NCBI GenBank assembly: GCA_004556455.1
Contig: SFGY01000001.1
Coordinates: 177,096-241,095 of the forward strand
DNA: 64,000 bases
Origin: Clostridiales bacterium
GTDB taxonomy: Bacteria > Bacillota > Clostridia > Saccharofermentanales > DTU023
Reading direction: 5' to 3'
This document shows positions 25,778-34,308 of the stretch, in pieces (the first letter of the stretch is position 1; every line of letters begins with the position of its first letter). Under the pieces are notes generated by a model that had not been told where the DNA came from, did no database searches, and saw only the letters and a list, made by a program, of their open reading frames with translations. The position numbers were made by a program, and so were the translations under genes.

Positions 25778-26422
25778 CTAACGGTCCATGCGGGTGAGAC
25801 GACCAGCGTCCATCTCGTGGACCGTATCACAGAGGAGCCTGATATCGGCGTTAGAATGCGTCGCAATGAGCAGGGTTTTTCCCTGCTCTTTTAATTGAAG
25901 AAAAAGCTGTCGCATATCGTTTTGAGAATGTCGATCAAGACCGCTCATGGGTTCGTCCAGAATAAGTAAATCCGGGTTCTCCATAATGGCTTGAGCAATG
26001 CCAAGGCGCTGCTTCATGCCGAGTGAAAAATGACCCACGTATTTTTTGTCGTCAGGATCCAGACCAACGCATGTAATCGCACGCCGGATCTCCTCTAGCC
26101 CTGCCTTATTTTGCAGAGCAGCCAGCATTTTCAGGTTTTGGACGGCACTGTAACGAGGCAGGAATCCTGGATGCTCAATTATAACGCCAATATCAGGGGG
26201 ATAATCAAAATCTTTTCCCACGAACTTTCCTCGCACCTCAACACTTCCGGAATCAAGTTTAATTAAGCCGCAAATCGCTCGCAGCAAGACCGTTTTACCA
26301 GAACCATTTTCACCCACTATGCCGTGAATTTCACCTGCTTTCAGACTCATGTTGACGTGATCAAGAACTATTTGCCTGCGATAGGTTTTCACCGCATCCG
26401 TGATTTTGATGATGGTTTCCAT
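25778..26422 (-). CDS. ABC transporter ATP-binding protein
   Basis: A 214-residue ATPase: Walker A GENGSGKTVLLR, signature GHFSLGMKQRLGIA, Walker B LLILDEPMSGLDRHSQ and H-loop LLIATHSNADI. It is shorter than the BcrA type, lacking a C-terminal extension. It is the last gene of a minus-strand unit with two integral membrane proteins (26442 and 27389), the lipoprotein at 28218 and two small secreted proteins upstream. It presumably energises the two membrane subunits. Confidence 0.9.
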   Translation of the reverse strand: METIIKITDAVKTYRRQIVLDHVNMSLKAGEIHGIVGENGSGKTVLLRAICGLIKLDSGSVEVRGKFVGKDFDYPPDIGVIIEHPGFLPRYSAVQNLKMLAALQNKAGLEEIRRAITCVGLDPDDKKYVGHFSLGMKQRLGIAQAIMENPDLLILDEPMSGLDRHSQNDMRQLFLQLKEQGKTLLIATHSNADIRLLCDTVHEMDAGRLTRMDR

Positions 26423-26441
26423 GATGAACGAACCCTTTCAT

Positions 26442-27374
26442 TTATTCTATGGATAAAAAATCTTTCCTGCGGAATAGCACATAGCACAAAAAACTCAGAA
26501 TCAGTACGAGCAGGAAAAGGACGATCATGGCCGTGTGCTCTGTAATCATTGGATTTCCAGGATCACGGCTCAGATTAAAGCTATAAAGCAACATCCAGCT
26601 TGCAGGGAAATATTTTCCCCACAGGGGATCGCCGAATGCCTGTAAAAATTCCGGAGATAAGGCGACAATGAATGCAATGAGACCGCCATAAGCTTTGTTT
26701 TTTTCCCCGACCAGTAGGGAAATAAGGAAAATCAGCAGTGCCACCATGAGATATTCCAGAAGTGAAATGACGGTGCAGATTTTCATTGCCTGAAGAGGGC
26801 TTAAGTTTTGCACGATCGGGCGGGCAAACGCCATAAAACCAACGCCTGCAGAATTCGCCATCATGTAATCAGTACTTGTCAGGTGGATTAACTTTCCCCA
26901 ATCAAAACTAAAATACAGGTTAGGGACGCAAAAAATGAGACTGAGCAGAACTGTAAAAATAAAATAGAGAAAAGAGCAAGCAAAGATGAAGACCATCCGC
27001 GAGGCAAAAAAAGCCTTTTTGCCACAACGCAGAATCTCATCTACAGAGTTTCCGCTCAAAAAAGGCGCATCCGCAAAAAGCAGAATGGAGCCTGCAAGGA
27101 GCTGACGATAATAGACAGAAGAAAAGATGGGATAGACCCACGGTGTCACTCGATAATTCATCAGCACGCAAGCCTTGCGGATGTTCTCATAACAGGGCCA
27201 CCAGGTAATAAGGCAGAGGTAAATAATGAGCAGAGCGATTCGTCGATTCCCTTTCAGAGCCAGAAACTGATTTTTTACAAGGTAAACAGTTCTGTAAGCC
27301 ATACTTGTCTGCTTTGATGGAGACAGCAGAGATGGTGTTGAGGGCACAAATTGCTGGGCTGATTGACAAAGCAT
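26442..27374 (-). CDS. Integral membrane protein, probable ABC permease subunit
   Basis: A 310-residue protein with about six membrane spans. No named motif was recognised. The first span (IALLIIYLCLITWWPCY) follows a basic cytoplasmic stretch. Then comes an extracytoplasmic loop (VYPIFSSVYYRQLLAGSIL) and further spans, with a final span before RRKDFLSIE. The start at 27374 has AAAGGGA seven bases upstream and lies 14 bases after the preceding gene; MAYRTVYLVKNQ at 27302 is an alternative without a ribosome-binding site. It is grouped with the ATPase downstream. Confidence 0.8.
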   Translation of the reverse strand: MLCQSAQQFVPSTPSLLSPSKQTSMAYRTVYLVKNQFLALKGNRRIALLIIYLCLITWWPCYENIRKACVLMNYRVTPWVYPIFSSVYYRQLLAGSILLFADAPFLSGNSVDEILRCGKKAFFASRMVFIFACSFLYFIFTVLLSLIFCVPNLYFSFDWGKLIHLTSTDYMMANSAGVGFMAFARPIVQNLSPLQAMKICTVISLLEYLMVALLIFLISLLVGEKNKAYGGLIAFIVALSPEFLQAFGDPLWGKYFPASWMLLYSFNLSRDPGNPMITEHTAMIVLFLLVLILSFLCYVLFRRKDFLSIE

Positions 27375-27388
27375 ACGGGAGTCCCTTT

Positions 27389-28231
27389 CTATCTTTTCTC
27401 TAGGATTTTGCGCAAGCGTAAAACAGCCATGGCTGAAAAAAAGGTCGCTACGAGCAATATTTCCATGACATTCAGGGTAAAAACGAGCCCGGCAGGGATG
27501 TCTTCTAAAACCCGTGCTCCTCCCGAAAATGCCAAAGCTGGTGCAAAAGCCCTGAATCCGAAAGCAAAGTATAAAACGCGGCTCAGATAGACATAGCCAA
27601 GATAAGTCGCACCGACCGTCATGTAAAGGTCATCAGTGAAAACAGTCGTCATCAGCGCAAAAAGCGACCAGACAGCACAATGCAGGGAATTATTTGCAAT
27701 GATTAAAAGGTAATAAATAAAGGGGGATTCGATTTGCAATCTTCGAAACGGCTTGAGCAGGGCAAAAATTTCCGGCTCTGGCAACATACCTAAGTTAGCT
27801 TGATTCAAAGCGAATACAGTCAAGGTACAGAAACTGTAAGAGATAAAAGCCACGGCAAAGCTGCTCCAAAAACAGGCCAGACATTTAGACAGCATATAAT
27901 CATCCGCCCTAATCCGCACAAAAATATAAGGGAGCAAACCACTCTTCTTATCTTCCTGGTATGACAGGGAATAGGCCAGACTGCTGATGGCTATACTACT
28001 TATGGATACCGCATTTTGTAAAAAACATGTTGAGTAGTAATTCAGGCCGATCGCCTGACCTCGCGTTATCATAAATTCACTGAAGAACAAGCCGAAACGA
28101 CTGAGAAAAAAGAGAACGCAGGCGACAGCAAATGAAGTACTTAATATACTTTGCTGAAGTTGTTGTCGTATAATCGCAAATGGTTCTCTCTTCATTTGAT
28201 CAGCACTTTTATTCATACTAACCTTTGCCAT
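27389..28231 (-). CDS. Integral membrane protein, probable ABC permease subunit
   Basis: A 280-residue protein with about six membrane spans. The segment SSLAYSLSYQEDKKSGLLPYIFVR after TM2 looks like the cytoplasmic coupling region of ABC-2 permeases. The start at 28231 overlaps the end of the lipoprotein gene by 14 bases; ATG 28216 (MNKSADQMKREPF) is an alternative start. It is probably the partner of the 26442 permease and the 25778 ATPase. Confidence 0.8.
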   Translation of the reverse strand: MAKVSMNKSADQMKREPFAIIRQQLQQSILSTSFAVACVLFFLSRFGLFFSEFMITRGQAIGLNYYSTCFLQNAVSISSIAISSLAYSLSYQEDKKSGLLPYIFVRIRADDYMLSKCLACFWSSFAVAFISYSFCTLTVFALNQANLGMLPEPEIFALLKPFRRLQIESPFIYYLLIIANNSLHCAVWSLFALMTTVFTDDLYMTVGATYLGYVYLSRVLYFAFGFRAFAPALAFSGGARVLEDIPAGLVFTLNVMEILLVATFFSAMAVLRLRKILEKR

Positions 28232-29411
28232 TTCCCGTAAATTGAGGAGTCGGAAGTGTTAACAGTTCGCCACTAACCGCATCAAAAATAATTTCTTTGA
28301 AAGAATCTCCTCCAAATTCACCGGCTTGTTCCGGCAGGAAGTGAATACAAAGAAGATAGGCCGGTGTAAATAAGACGTACTGGCTGTCCTCTTCGTTCAG
28401 ATAACGTATTGGTGCATAAAGCAGTTCAAGATTAAACAGTTCCTGCGCCTTCGCGCCACGAACAAGTGGTAGATGACTCAGGTATTCTTCAGCTTTAGCT
28501 CTGGCCTCCTCTGCGCTCATGATGGTTTGTGGCGTTCCTTCTTTGCGGATCAATTGCCAACGGTTAAATATTTCAAACTGTTCGGATTGTTTTTCGCTTA
28601 TGCGGTAATGAATCACGGCAGAAGGAGAGCCAAAGGACAGTTCATCATAAATGGGAAGACCATTGATCACTTGCATCGCTTCCAGACCGTAGGCATCTGC
28701 CGGAGCGACTTCACCCGGGACATTAAGCAATGCAGATCCCTTTATGATCGTTTCAATATTGCGAATATAATAAGCCTCATAGCCCAGCGTGTCTAAGATT
28801 TTTTCTGTCCTGTGGATGAGTTCTGGCCCAGAAAGGAAGGCACATTCTTCCGGCGACTGCTCCTGTCCGCGGCGGTATGGACTGCGGGGCAGAAGAATAG
28901 AATCAATGGAATTGATGGTTAAATCGGAGGGGGCGACTTCCTCTGGAAAGGCTCTGAAGCTTAGCATAGACATTTTTTTCCCAACGCTAAGTCGGATGTC
29001 CTTCCCGCCTTCAACGTAAAAAATGGAGCTGTTTTCTGAACTTTCCGGGCTCTTTTTCCAGACGTAATCCGGAAAAGCCGATTGTGCTTTGCTTTCATCA
29101 AAATAATCAAGGCTCAGCACAAGCTGTTCATAGGCTGATTGCGGCGTAATTCTCAGATGGGCATCTGCTGCATTCGCTTGCTTGACATCCGGCGCACCAG
29201 AAGCCGAAGAACCTGAAGGTTCTACGTATTGAGGAACCTGCTCTGTATGGACTTCTTCGACACTAACCTTTAGTTCCGCCTGACGGGTCGGCGATTCATT
29301 GGCAATCGGCTGGATCTCCTCTGAACAAGAAACAAGGAACAAACACAAGGCAAGACAGACCACGCTTAGCAGTATGCAGCGTCCGAAATGTGTTAGATTT
29401 TTCTTTTTCAT
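28218..29411 (-). CDS. Lipoprotein of unknown function, associated with ABC genes
   Basis: A 397-residue protein with a lipoprotein signal: basic start MKKKNLTHFGR, hydrophobic core LLSVVCLALCLFL and lipobox LVSC. It is anchored outside the membrane. A Ser/Pro/Ala-rich linker (to about residue 85) leads to a folded domain. The C-terminal part (VLFTPAYLLCIHFLPE and IIFDAVSGELL) resembles PepSY/YycI-like repeats, a loose comparison only. It overlaps the following permease gene, so it probably works with that transporter. The small secreted protein gene lies 100 bases upstream. Confidence 0.8.
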   Translation of the reverse strand: MKKKNLTHFGRCILLSVVCLALCLFLVSCSEEIQPIANESPTRQAELKVSVEEVHTEQVPQYVEPSGSSASGAPDVKQANAADAHLRITPQSAYEQLVLSLDYFDESKAQSAFPDYVWKKSPESSENSSIFYVEGGKDIRLSVGKKMSMLSFRAFPEEVAPSDLTINSIDSILLPRSPYRRGQEQSPEECAFLSGPELIHRTEKILDTLGYEAYYIRNIETIIKGSALLNVPGEVAPADAYGLEAMQVINGLPIYDELSFGSPSAVIHYRISEKQSEQFEIFNRWQLIRKEGTPQTIMSAEEARAKAEEYLSHLPLVRGAKAQELFNLELLYAPIRYLNEEDSQYVLFTPAYLLCIHFLPEQAGEFGGDSFKEIIFDAVSGELLTLPTPQFTGNGKG

Positions 29412-29464
29412 AATTCAATACTCCATTTTGTGCTAGAAGATGTTGTCATAGTCCACAACTGCCG

Positions 29465-29499
29465 GATCGGGCACCTGGGAAAAGCCAAAGTGCCCGATC
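29465..29499 (-). repeat. Stem-loop between small secreted protein gene and lipoprotein gene
   Basis: GATCGGGCAC (29465-29474) and GTGCCCGATC (29490-29499) form a perfect 10-bp GC-rich stem with a 15-base loop. It starts 12 bases after the stop codon of the 29512 gene. There is no T run on either strand, so it is better read as an mRNA-stabilising or processing hairpin, or a weak attenuator, than a full terminator. Confidence 0.6.
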
Positions 29500-29511
29500 G
29501 GAGTTATAAGT

Positions 29512-29922
29512 TTACGGAATCCACAGTCCACTGACTTCAATTTTGCCGCCGGGAACAGTTGTGTACATGTTGGATGCAAACTGATATGAACTGCCCGTTT
29601 GTCCTTGCCCTGCAAGATATGAAAAAACAGTCATATACTGTGAACCAACAAAAATATCTACATTTAATTGCCTGAGCTGTGTAGCGTAGGATAAATCATC
29701 TGCGTTGCGAACGCGGAAATACACCTCATCTGTGTTGGGATCAAAGTAAGTGGCGTTGGTGACCTTACCACGTGCGTAGTTCAGATTCTCAGTCTTTTCT
29801 ACTGGTCCAGATAAAATTGGATTAGGACCATTGTACAAAGTAAAGCTAAACGCTGAATACGCAAATACCGGGACTGAAAAGATTAGCATTGCCACAAGGA
29901 GCAATAAACTGGCTTTTCTCAT
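29512..29922 (-). CDS. Small secreted protein, unknown function
   Basis: A 136-residue protein with a clear Sec signal (MRKASLLLLVAMLIFSVPVFA, then YSAFS). The mature part of about 115 residues is rich in Tyr, Asn, Thr and Val with no cysteine, and looks all-beta (FSFTLYNGPNP, EVYFRVRNADD, VDIFVGSQYMTVF). No family was recognised. The start is ATG 29922 with GGAGGT ten bases upstream; a TTG at 29940 lies within the ribosome-binding site. It sits between another small secreted protein and the lipoprotein/ABC genes. Confidence 0.8.
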   Translation of the reverse strand: MRKASLLLLVAMLIFSVPVFAYSAFSFTLYNGPNPILSGPVEKTENLNYARGKVTNATYFDPNTDEVYFRVRNADDLSYATQLRQLNVDIFVGSQYMTVFSYLAGQGQTGSSYQFASNMYTTVPGGKIEVSGLWIP

Positions 29923-30169
29923 GATGTTATTTACCTCCAAATTAATCAGAAAATCGCTGAAATGATGGCCTCCTACTCTCAGCAGAGCTAAGGCCCTTTT
30001 GGGGATTTGTCTAGACGCGCAACCTTGGAAACTGGATCTGTGCTCTGACAGTTATGATCTGCCTTGAGCGACGGGAATCATATTTGTTTTTCACCATACT
30101 GGCCAGGTCAGGAGAAAATCCTTGAATTGCATCAGCTTAAAAATCGTAATAGGTAGGTGTTGTATCAGA
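29923..30169. other. Gap between the two small secreted protein genes
   Basis: A 247-base stretch with no plausible gene. On the minus strand it would hold the leader of the 29512 gene. I found no clear sigma-A promoter and no copy of the TGTAAC-N17-CGTT element seen upstream of 30604, so the two secreted-protein genes may be co-transcribed. Confidence 0.4.
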
Positions 30170-30604
30170 TCATTGATAATTTCTTGAATTAGAAATAACT
30201 GTGACAGTTTCAATAAAGTTGGAATCTTGGTAAACTTTTGCAATCAGCTTTGCTCGGTAGGTTTCCCCATAAGTTAGATTGAAGTGGGTCCTTTCTATAG
30301 TCAATCCATTGCCAGTCCATCGATCAACTTCTGACCAGAAACCAGAACTGTTTTGCTTTTCACATATGAGAGTAAGGTGGCAGCTATAGCCTTGATAAAG
30401 GGAAACCATTCCGGAACAGATGGCACTACTTCCAGAAATGCGGCAATCTACAGCAGCAAGTTGTGTTCCAATAAAATAAACGCTATTGTCACCTCCGTTT
30501 ACGTGTAGGTCTGAAGTAGCTACTACCTTTTGGAGAAAGGTAAATGCAAATAGTAGCAGGAATAGTGTAGTCATATACACAATAAGGCATTTCTTTTTTT
30601 TCAT
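30170..30604 (-). CDS. Small secreted protein next to ECF sigma factor
   Basis: A 144-residue protein with a signal peptide (MKKKKCLIVYMTTLFLLLFA, then TFLQKVVA). The mature region appears all-beta, with three cysteines (VDCRISG, AICSG, CHLTLICEK adds more) and a pattern of short strands ending in YGETYRAKLIAKVY. This layout resembles small Bacillota secreted proteins of the DUF6147 type, a tentative comparison. ATG 30604 has AAGGAGGT seven bases upstream; an ATG at 30610 is too close to that site. An ECF-type promoter precedes it. Confidence 0.82.
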   Translation of the reverse strand: MKKKKCLIVYMTTLFLLLFAFTFLQKVVATSDLHVNGGDNSVYFIGTQLAAVDCRISGSSAICSGMVSLYQGYSCHLTLICEKQNSSGFWSEVDRWTGNGLTIERTHFNLTYGETYRAKLIAKVYQDSNFIETVTVISNSRNYQ

Positions 30605-30643
30605 TTTCATACCTCCTTGGCGCTTAAGCCTTTCATTAATAAA

Positions 30644-30670
30644 AACGTACAAGGATGTTAAGGTGTTACA
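30644..30670 (-). promoter_or_regulatory. ECF-sigma-type promoter for the secreted protein operon
   Basis: Read on the minus strand, TGTAAC (30670-30665) is followed after exactly 17 bases by CGTT (30647-30644). This matches the known ECF pattern of an -AAC- containing -35 and a CGT -10, as for Bacillus sigma-X/W-group promoters. Transcription would start near 30637, about 33 bases before the ATG at 30604. The divergent sigma gene starts 40 bases away on the other strand. Confidence 0.55.
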
Positions 30671-30709
30671 ATATTTATGAAAAATTTCGAAAAGTTTTTG
30701 AGAGGTACG

Positions 30710-31294
30710 ATGGTCATGTTTTTTCTACCAGCTATTGTGACACAGGCCGTTGGTTCGGAAGATGATTGGGCATTTATTCATAGGCTTTACCAGAATTATG
30801 CCATTTTTCTCTTCTTCCAAGCGAGAAAGTATGATGTACCCATGATGAATGCAGAAGATATTGTTCAGGAAACGATGTTGCGTGTCATTGAAAATCTGGA
30901 AAAATATCGTTCGCTTCCTTGTAACACCTGGCCAGCCTTATTCGTTTCTATTATCAGAAATATTGCCATTGATGCTTTGCGGAAATCAGGACATGAAATA
31001 TTGACCAGCGAAAATGATTTGCTTGAAAATACAGAAAAAGCAGAGCAGGTGCTTCAAAACGTTGAGGAACGTCTCAATCGGGAAACTGAATATCAGGAGT
31101 TACGAGACGCCTTGAACCGTTTGGATCATAAAGAACTTGATATACTGCGATCAAAATATTTGCTGGAAGAATCGGATGCCACTATTGGCAAAAGATATGG
31201 TCTAAAAGCCGCCAGCGTGCGTGTTTATCTGATGAGGATCCGATGTAAACTAAGAAAGATGATGGAGGAGGGAAGAAACAATGGCCAGGACTAA
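30710..31294 (+). CDS. ECF-type RNA polymerase sigma factor
   Basis: A 194-residue sigma-70-family protein. Region 2 is visible as NAEDIVQETMLRVIENLEKYR and ALFVSIIRNIAIDALRK; region 4 as LDHKELDILRSKYL and GLKAASVRVYLMRIRCKLRKMM. There is no region 3, as in ECF factors. I prefer ATG 30710 (AGAGG four bases upstream) over ATG 30677, which lacks a ribosome-binding site. It overlaps the next gene, a membrane anti-sigma candidate, by 14 bases. It diverges from the secreted-protein operon that carries an ECF-type promoter. Confidence 0.9.
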   Translation: MVMFFLPAIVTQAVGSEDDWAFIHRLYQNYAIFLFFQARKYDVPMMNAEDIVQETMLRVIENLEKYRSLPCNTWPALFVSIIRNIAIDALRKSGHEILTSENDLLENTEKAEQVLQNVEERLNRETEYQELRDALNRLDHKELDILRSKYLLEESDATIGKRYGLKAASVRVYLMRIRCKLRKMMEEGRNNGQD

Positions 31295-32021
31295 AGATAC
31301 AAGTTGTGATTGGTATGACTTGAGACATGCCCTGCTTGAACAGGCAAAACGCGAGAGCGCTGAGCTTCTGGCTGAACTTCCCGAAGATCTGCGTCCCGTA
31401 TCTCCAGATATAGATGCTAAGATACATACTGCCTTAAAGTGCGAATTAAGGAAAAAACACTTCCTTACTTTTGGCAGAAAGCTCTATCCGGCCATTAGTA
31501 AAATTGCTCTTATCTTCCTTGCCTTATTTCTGATCTGTGTCCTGCTGGTCACACAGGTGTCTGCACTGCGCAAGAGGTTTTATGACTGGATTATCAGTAC
31601 ACAAACAGATCACATTGAATTACGGGAGAGTAAAGAGCCATTAACGATAAATGAAAAGAATAATGAAGAACAGTATATCCGAGGTATGGCATCTATTTAT
31701 TTGACCTATGTACCTCACGATCTTACTTTGCATCATGAGGAAGTGACGGAGATTTCGCGAACCTTGGTGTACCAGGAGAGGGATAGTATTAATCATCGTT
31801 TTACCATCAATGCACTCAGAAAAAACAGTACTATTCAAATTGACAATAGTGCTCTGAAGGAAGTTGAGATCAAGGGAGGGGTACCTGCATACCTGACAGA
31901 GAACAAAGGTGAAATATCGCTCATTTGGTCATTGAATGATTATTTGATCACTGTAAGCAGCACACTAGGTGAAGAAGAAACAATGCGCATTGCTGAGGGT
32001 CTAAGTTTGGATTTGCGCTGA
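31281..32021 (+). CDS. Membrane anti-sigma factor candidate with DUF4367-like domain
   Basis: A 246-residue single-span protein. Residues 1-70 are cytoplasmic and acidic, suited to hold the sigma factor. A membrane segment IALIFLALFLICVLLVTQV lies near residues 75-95. The extracytoplasmic C-terminal domain contains SIYLTYVPHDLTLHHEE and ISLIWSLNDYLITVSSTLGEEETMRIAEGL, the typical ending of DUF4367 domains found in anti-sigma proteins. It lies immediately after, and overlaps, the ECF sigma gene. The downstream terminator at 32165 ends the unit. Confidence 0.85.
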   Translation: MARTKDTSCDWYDLRHALLEQAKRESAELLAELPEDLRPVSPDIDAKIHTALKCELRKKHFLTFGRKLYPAISKIALIFLALFLICVLLVTQVSALRKRFYDWIISTQTDHIELRESKEPLTINEKNNEEQYIRGMASIYLTYVPHDLTLHHEEVTEISRTLVYQERDSINHRFTINALRKNSTIQIDNSALKEVEIKGGVPAYLTENKGEISLIWSLNDYLITVSSTLGEEETMRIAEGLSLDLR

Positions 32022-32164
32022 TCTGGCTCTGGACAACATGCTCTGAGCATTGAAGCTATTTCCCTATATTTGCTGATTTAGATTGAAATAATATTTATGG
32101 TGTAAATGATATACTTATGTTTTAAATGCGTAAATTAGGTTAATCATCTCAAAATTTTCAGCAA

Positions 32165-32215
32165 AAAAGGGAGCTGACTCGTTACACTTTCGTGTTTTGA
32201 GTCAGCTCCCTTTTT
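32165..32215. terminator. Strong bidirectional terminator
   Basis: GGGAGCTGACTC (32169-32180) and GAGTCAGCTCCC (32199-32210) form a perfect 12-bp stem with an 18-base loop. It is flanked by A runs upstream and TTTTT downstream, so it can act on both strands. It separates the converging anti-sigma gene and the permuted oppA gene. Confidence 0.92.
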
Positions 32216-32285
32216 ACATTGAATTTTCTCAAGGCATTTTCGGATACTGTAAACAAGCTAAGCAGGGAAGATGCTCTTCTCCAGC

Positions 32286-34078
32286 TTATTTACCCAGCTG
32301 TGCGTCATTCATGTTGCTCTGGCTGCCCCAGCACTCAAGCATATTGACGGGGTCGTTGTAGTCTGCGACAAGGCCTCCGCGAGCGACCATGAAGTGGCCA
32401 GCGGCGCGTTCATTGAGGAAGGTAGCCCAGTCCATCTGATCAATGGTCATCGTAATGCCCACTTCGGCAAGATCCTGCTGGATCAGCTCGGCGATTTTCT
32501 GATGGGATTCAGATTTGTTCGTCAGATAGTCCAGGTGAAGCGGGGTGGCAGAGGAGAGCTTATCTCCGTCGAATTCAAAGCCAGCCTCTTTAAGTAGTTC
32601 GATGGCTTTGTCATTATCCACTTCAAGACTGTAGTAGCCTTTTTCGTCGGCGACGGGATAGCTGTAATCCTCGTCATTCTCACGGAAAATTCCACCGTGG
32701 CCATCACTCATCCCTTCGGGAACAAAGGCGTTGGCCAAAATCTGTCCAGCCTGCGTCACGGTGTCCACGATGTATGCGCGGTCAATCAGACAGGCTATGG
32801 CTTTGCGCATGGCTTTGGCCTGCTCCAGGGTTTTGCCGTCAAAGAGATCGGACTTCACATTAAAGGTGATGTAATAGGTGCCTAAAAGGGAAACCTTGTG
32901 CACCTCAGGATTATTCTCTTTAAGCAGAGCCGGAAGTTCGTCAGTGGGAATGCCATTGCTAAAGTCCAGATCGCCGGCTTTGTAGGCGGAGAAGGCCGTG
33001 GCGACATCGTTTGTGAGCATCTGATTGAGCGTCTCTATTTTGACTTCATCAGCACGGTGGTAATTCGGATTTTTTTCGAATGTCATGGATTCTTTGTGTT
33101 TCCACTCCTTCATGACAAAAGGTCCGTTGCTGACAAAGCCTGCATCGCTGCACCAACTCCCGGGATTGATGATTTTCCCATTTTCATCCCGGTAGCCTTT
33201 GCCATTTTCGACACTGGCCTTCTGTACGGGGAAAAGCTGGGGAAGGCACATAGGTCGAGGAAATACGGGCATGGGACTTTAAGTTTGACGGTCAGCGTCT
33301 GTCCATCCTCCGAAGCATGAACATTCAGTTTGTCCGCCATCTCATCGGCAAATTCAGGGCTGATTTCCTTGCCTGGTGTCCCATCTTCCTTAGGCAGGTA
33401 TTCTGGCGGAAGCTCGGGATAACCTTCAATGATATTGAAGATATAAGCTTTATCCGCAGCCGTCAAAAAGTTTACTGCACGCTTCCAGGTGTAAACAAAG
33501 TCGTTGGCGTTCAGAGGGCTGTCATCAGACCACTTTAAGTCCGGACGCAAATGGAAACTGTAGACCAGACCGTCATCACTGACTTCATAGCTGTCCACCA
33601 GATCGGGGACAATTTCTTTGTCTTTATTGTAGGTGAAAAGTCCTGCAAACAAATTCACAATCAGGCAGTTCCCATCGACCGCAGTATTCAGAGAAGGATC
33701 GATGGTTTCCGGTTCTTCCGCGAGGAAAAGATTCAGTTCTTTACGATCACCACATTCAGCCTGGCCAAAATAAAGAATATTGTATGGATTGACGTAATAG
33801 CCCTGCAAATCCTCTTTCGCCATAAAAGTTGAGTTGTAATAGTAGATGGGGATGCAGGCTCCGGTATCCATCAGCATATCTTCCGCCTGATGCAGAAGGG
33901 CCTCACGCTTTTCAAAATCCACTTTGTTTTTTATTTTATCAATGAGTTCGTCATAGGGCTTCCAGTCCGGAAGTTCGACCTTTGCCTCTACCTGGACAGG
34001 CCAGGCGGCCGCCAGAAAAGTGAAAAGGCAAAATGCGGCAATCACAAGTGCCAGAAAACGCTTTGTCTTCATGTCCAT
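32286..34078 (-). pseudogene. Circularly permuted, frameshifted oligopeptide-binding protein (OppA-like)
   Basis: An extracellular solute-binding protein (family 5) for peptide import, split into two frames. Start ATG 34078 has AAAGAGGT upstream. A Sec signal (TKRFLALVIAAFCLFTFLAA, ending near VEA) leads at residue 37 into PDWKPYDELIDKIK...CIPIYYYN...NILYFGQAE, which is the C-terminal end of ordinary OppA proteins. Only then, at residue 109, does CGDRKELNLFLAEEPETIDP begin, the usual mature N-terminus with its lipobox-type cysteine. The protein ends at SQSNMNDAQLGK, exactly where the moved segment normally follows. The frame breaks at AAAA 33232-33235: one extra base would restore FPSFFPVQKASVENGKG. 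Without it the first frame stops at 33110. Confidence 0.85.
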
Positions 34079-34189
34079 TACAAACCTCTTTCCTTTGATG
34101 ATGCTTCTCAGAATTTTTGCACGAAATAAAAAAGAAGATAGATATCCTTTCATTATTTTAAGGTGCAAGAATAATTAGAATTCCTAATA

Positions 34190-34219
34190 ATATTAACTCG
34201 TCAGCAAAAGTGAAGTCAA
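34190..34219 (-). promoter_or_regulatory. Probable sigma-A promoter for the oppA-like gene
   Basis: On the minus strand TTGACT (34219-34214) and TAATAT (34195-34190) are separated by 18 bases. The -35 matches five of six consensus bases and the -10 four of six. Transcription would start near 34183, about 105 bases before ATG 34078. Confidence 0.45.
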
Positions 34220-34308
34220 TCGATGACATAGGAGCAGGAACGAGATATTTTGTGGAATCAGGGAAGGAAGTGGGCAGCAATCAGGACCCGTGCTTTTCTT
34301 TAAATTAT

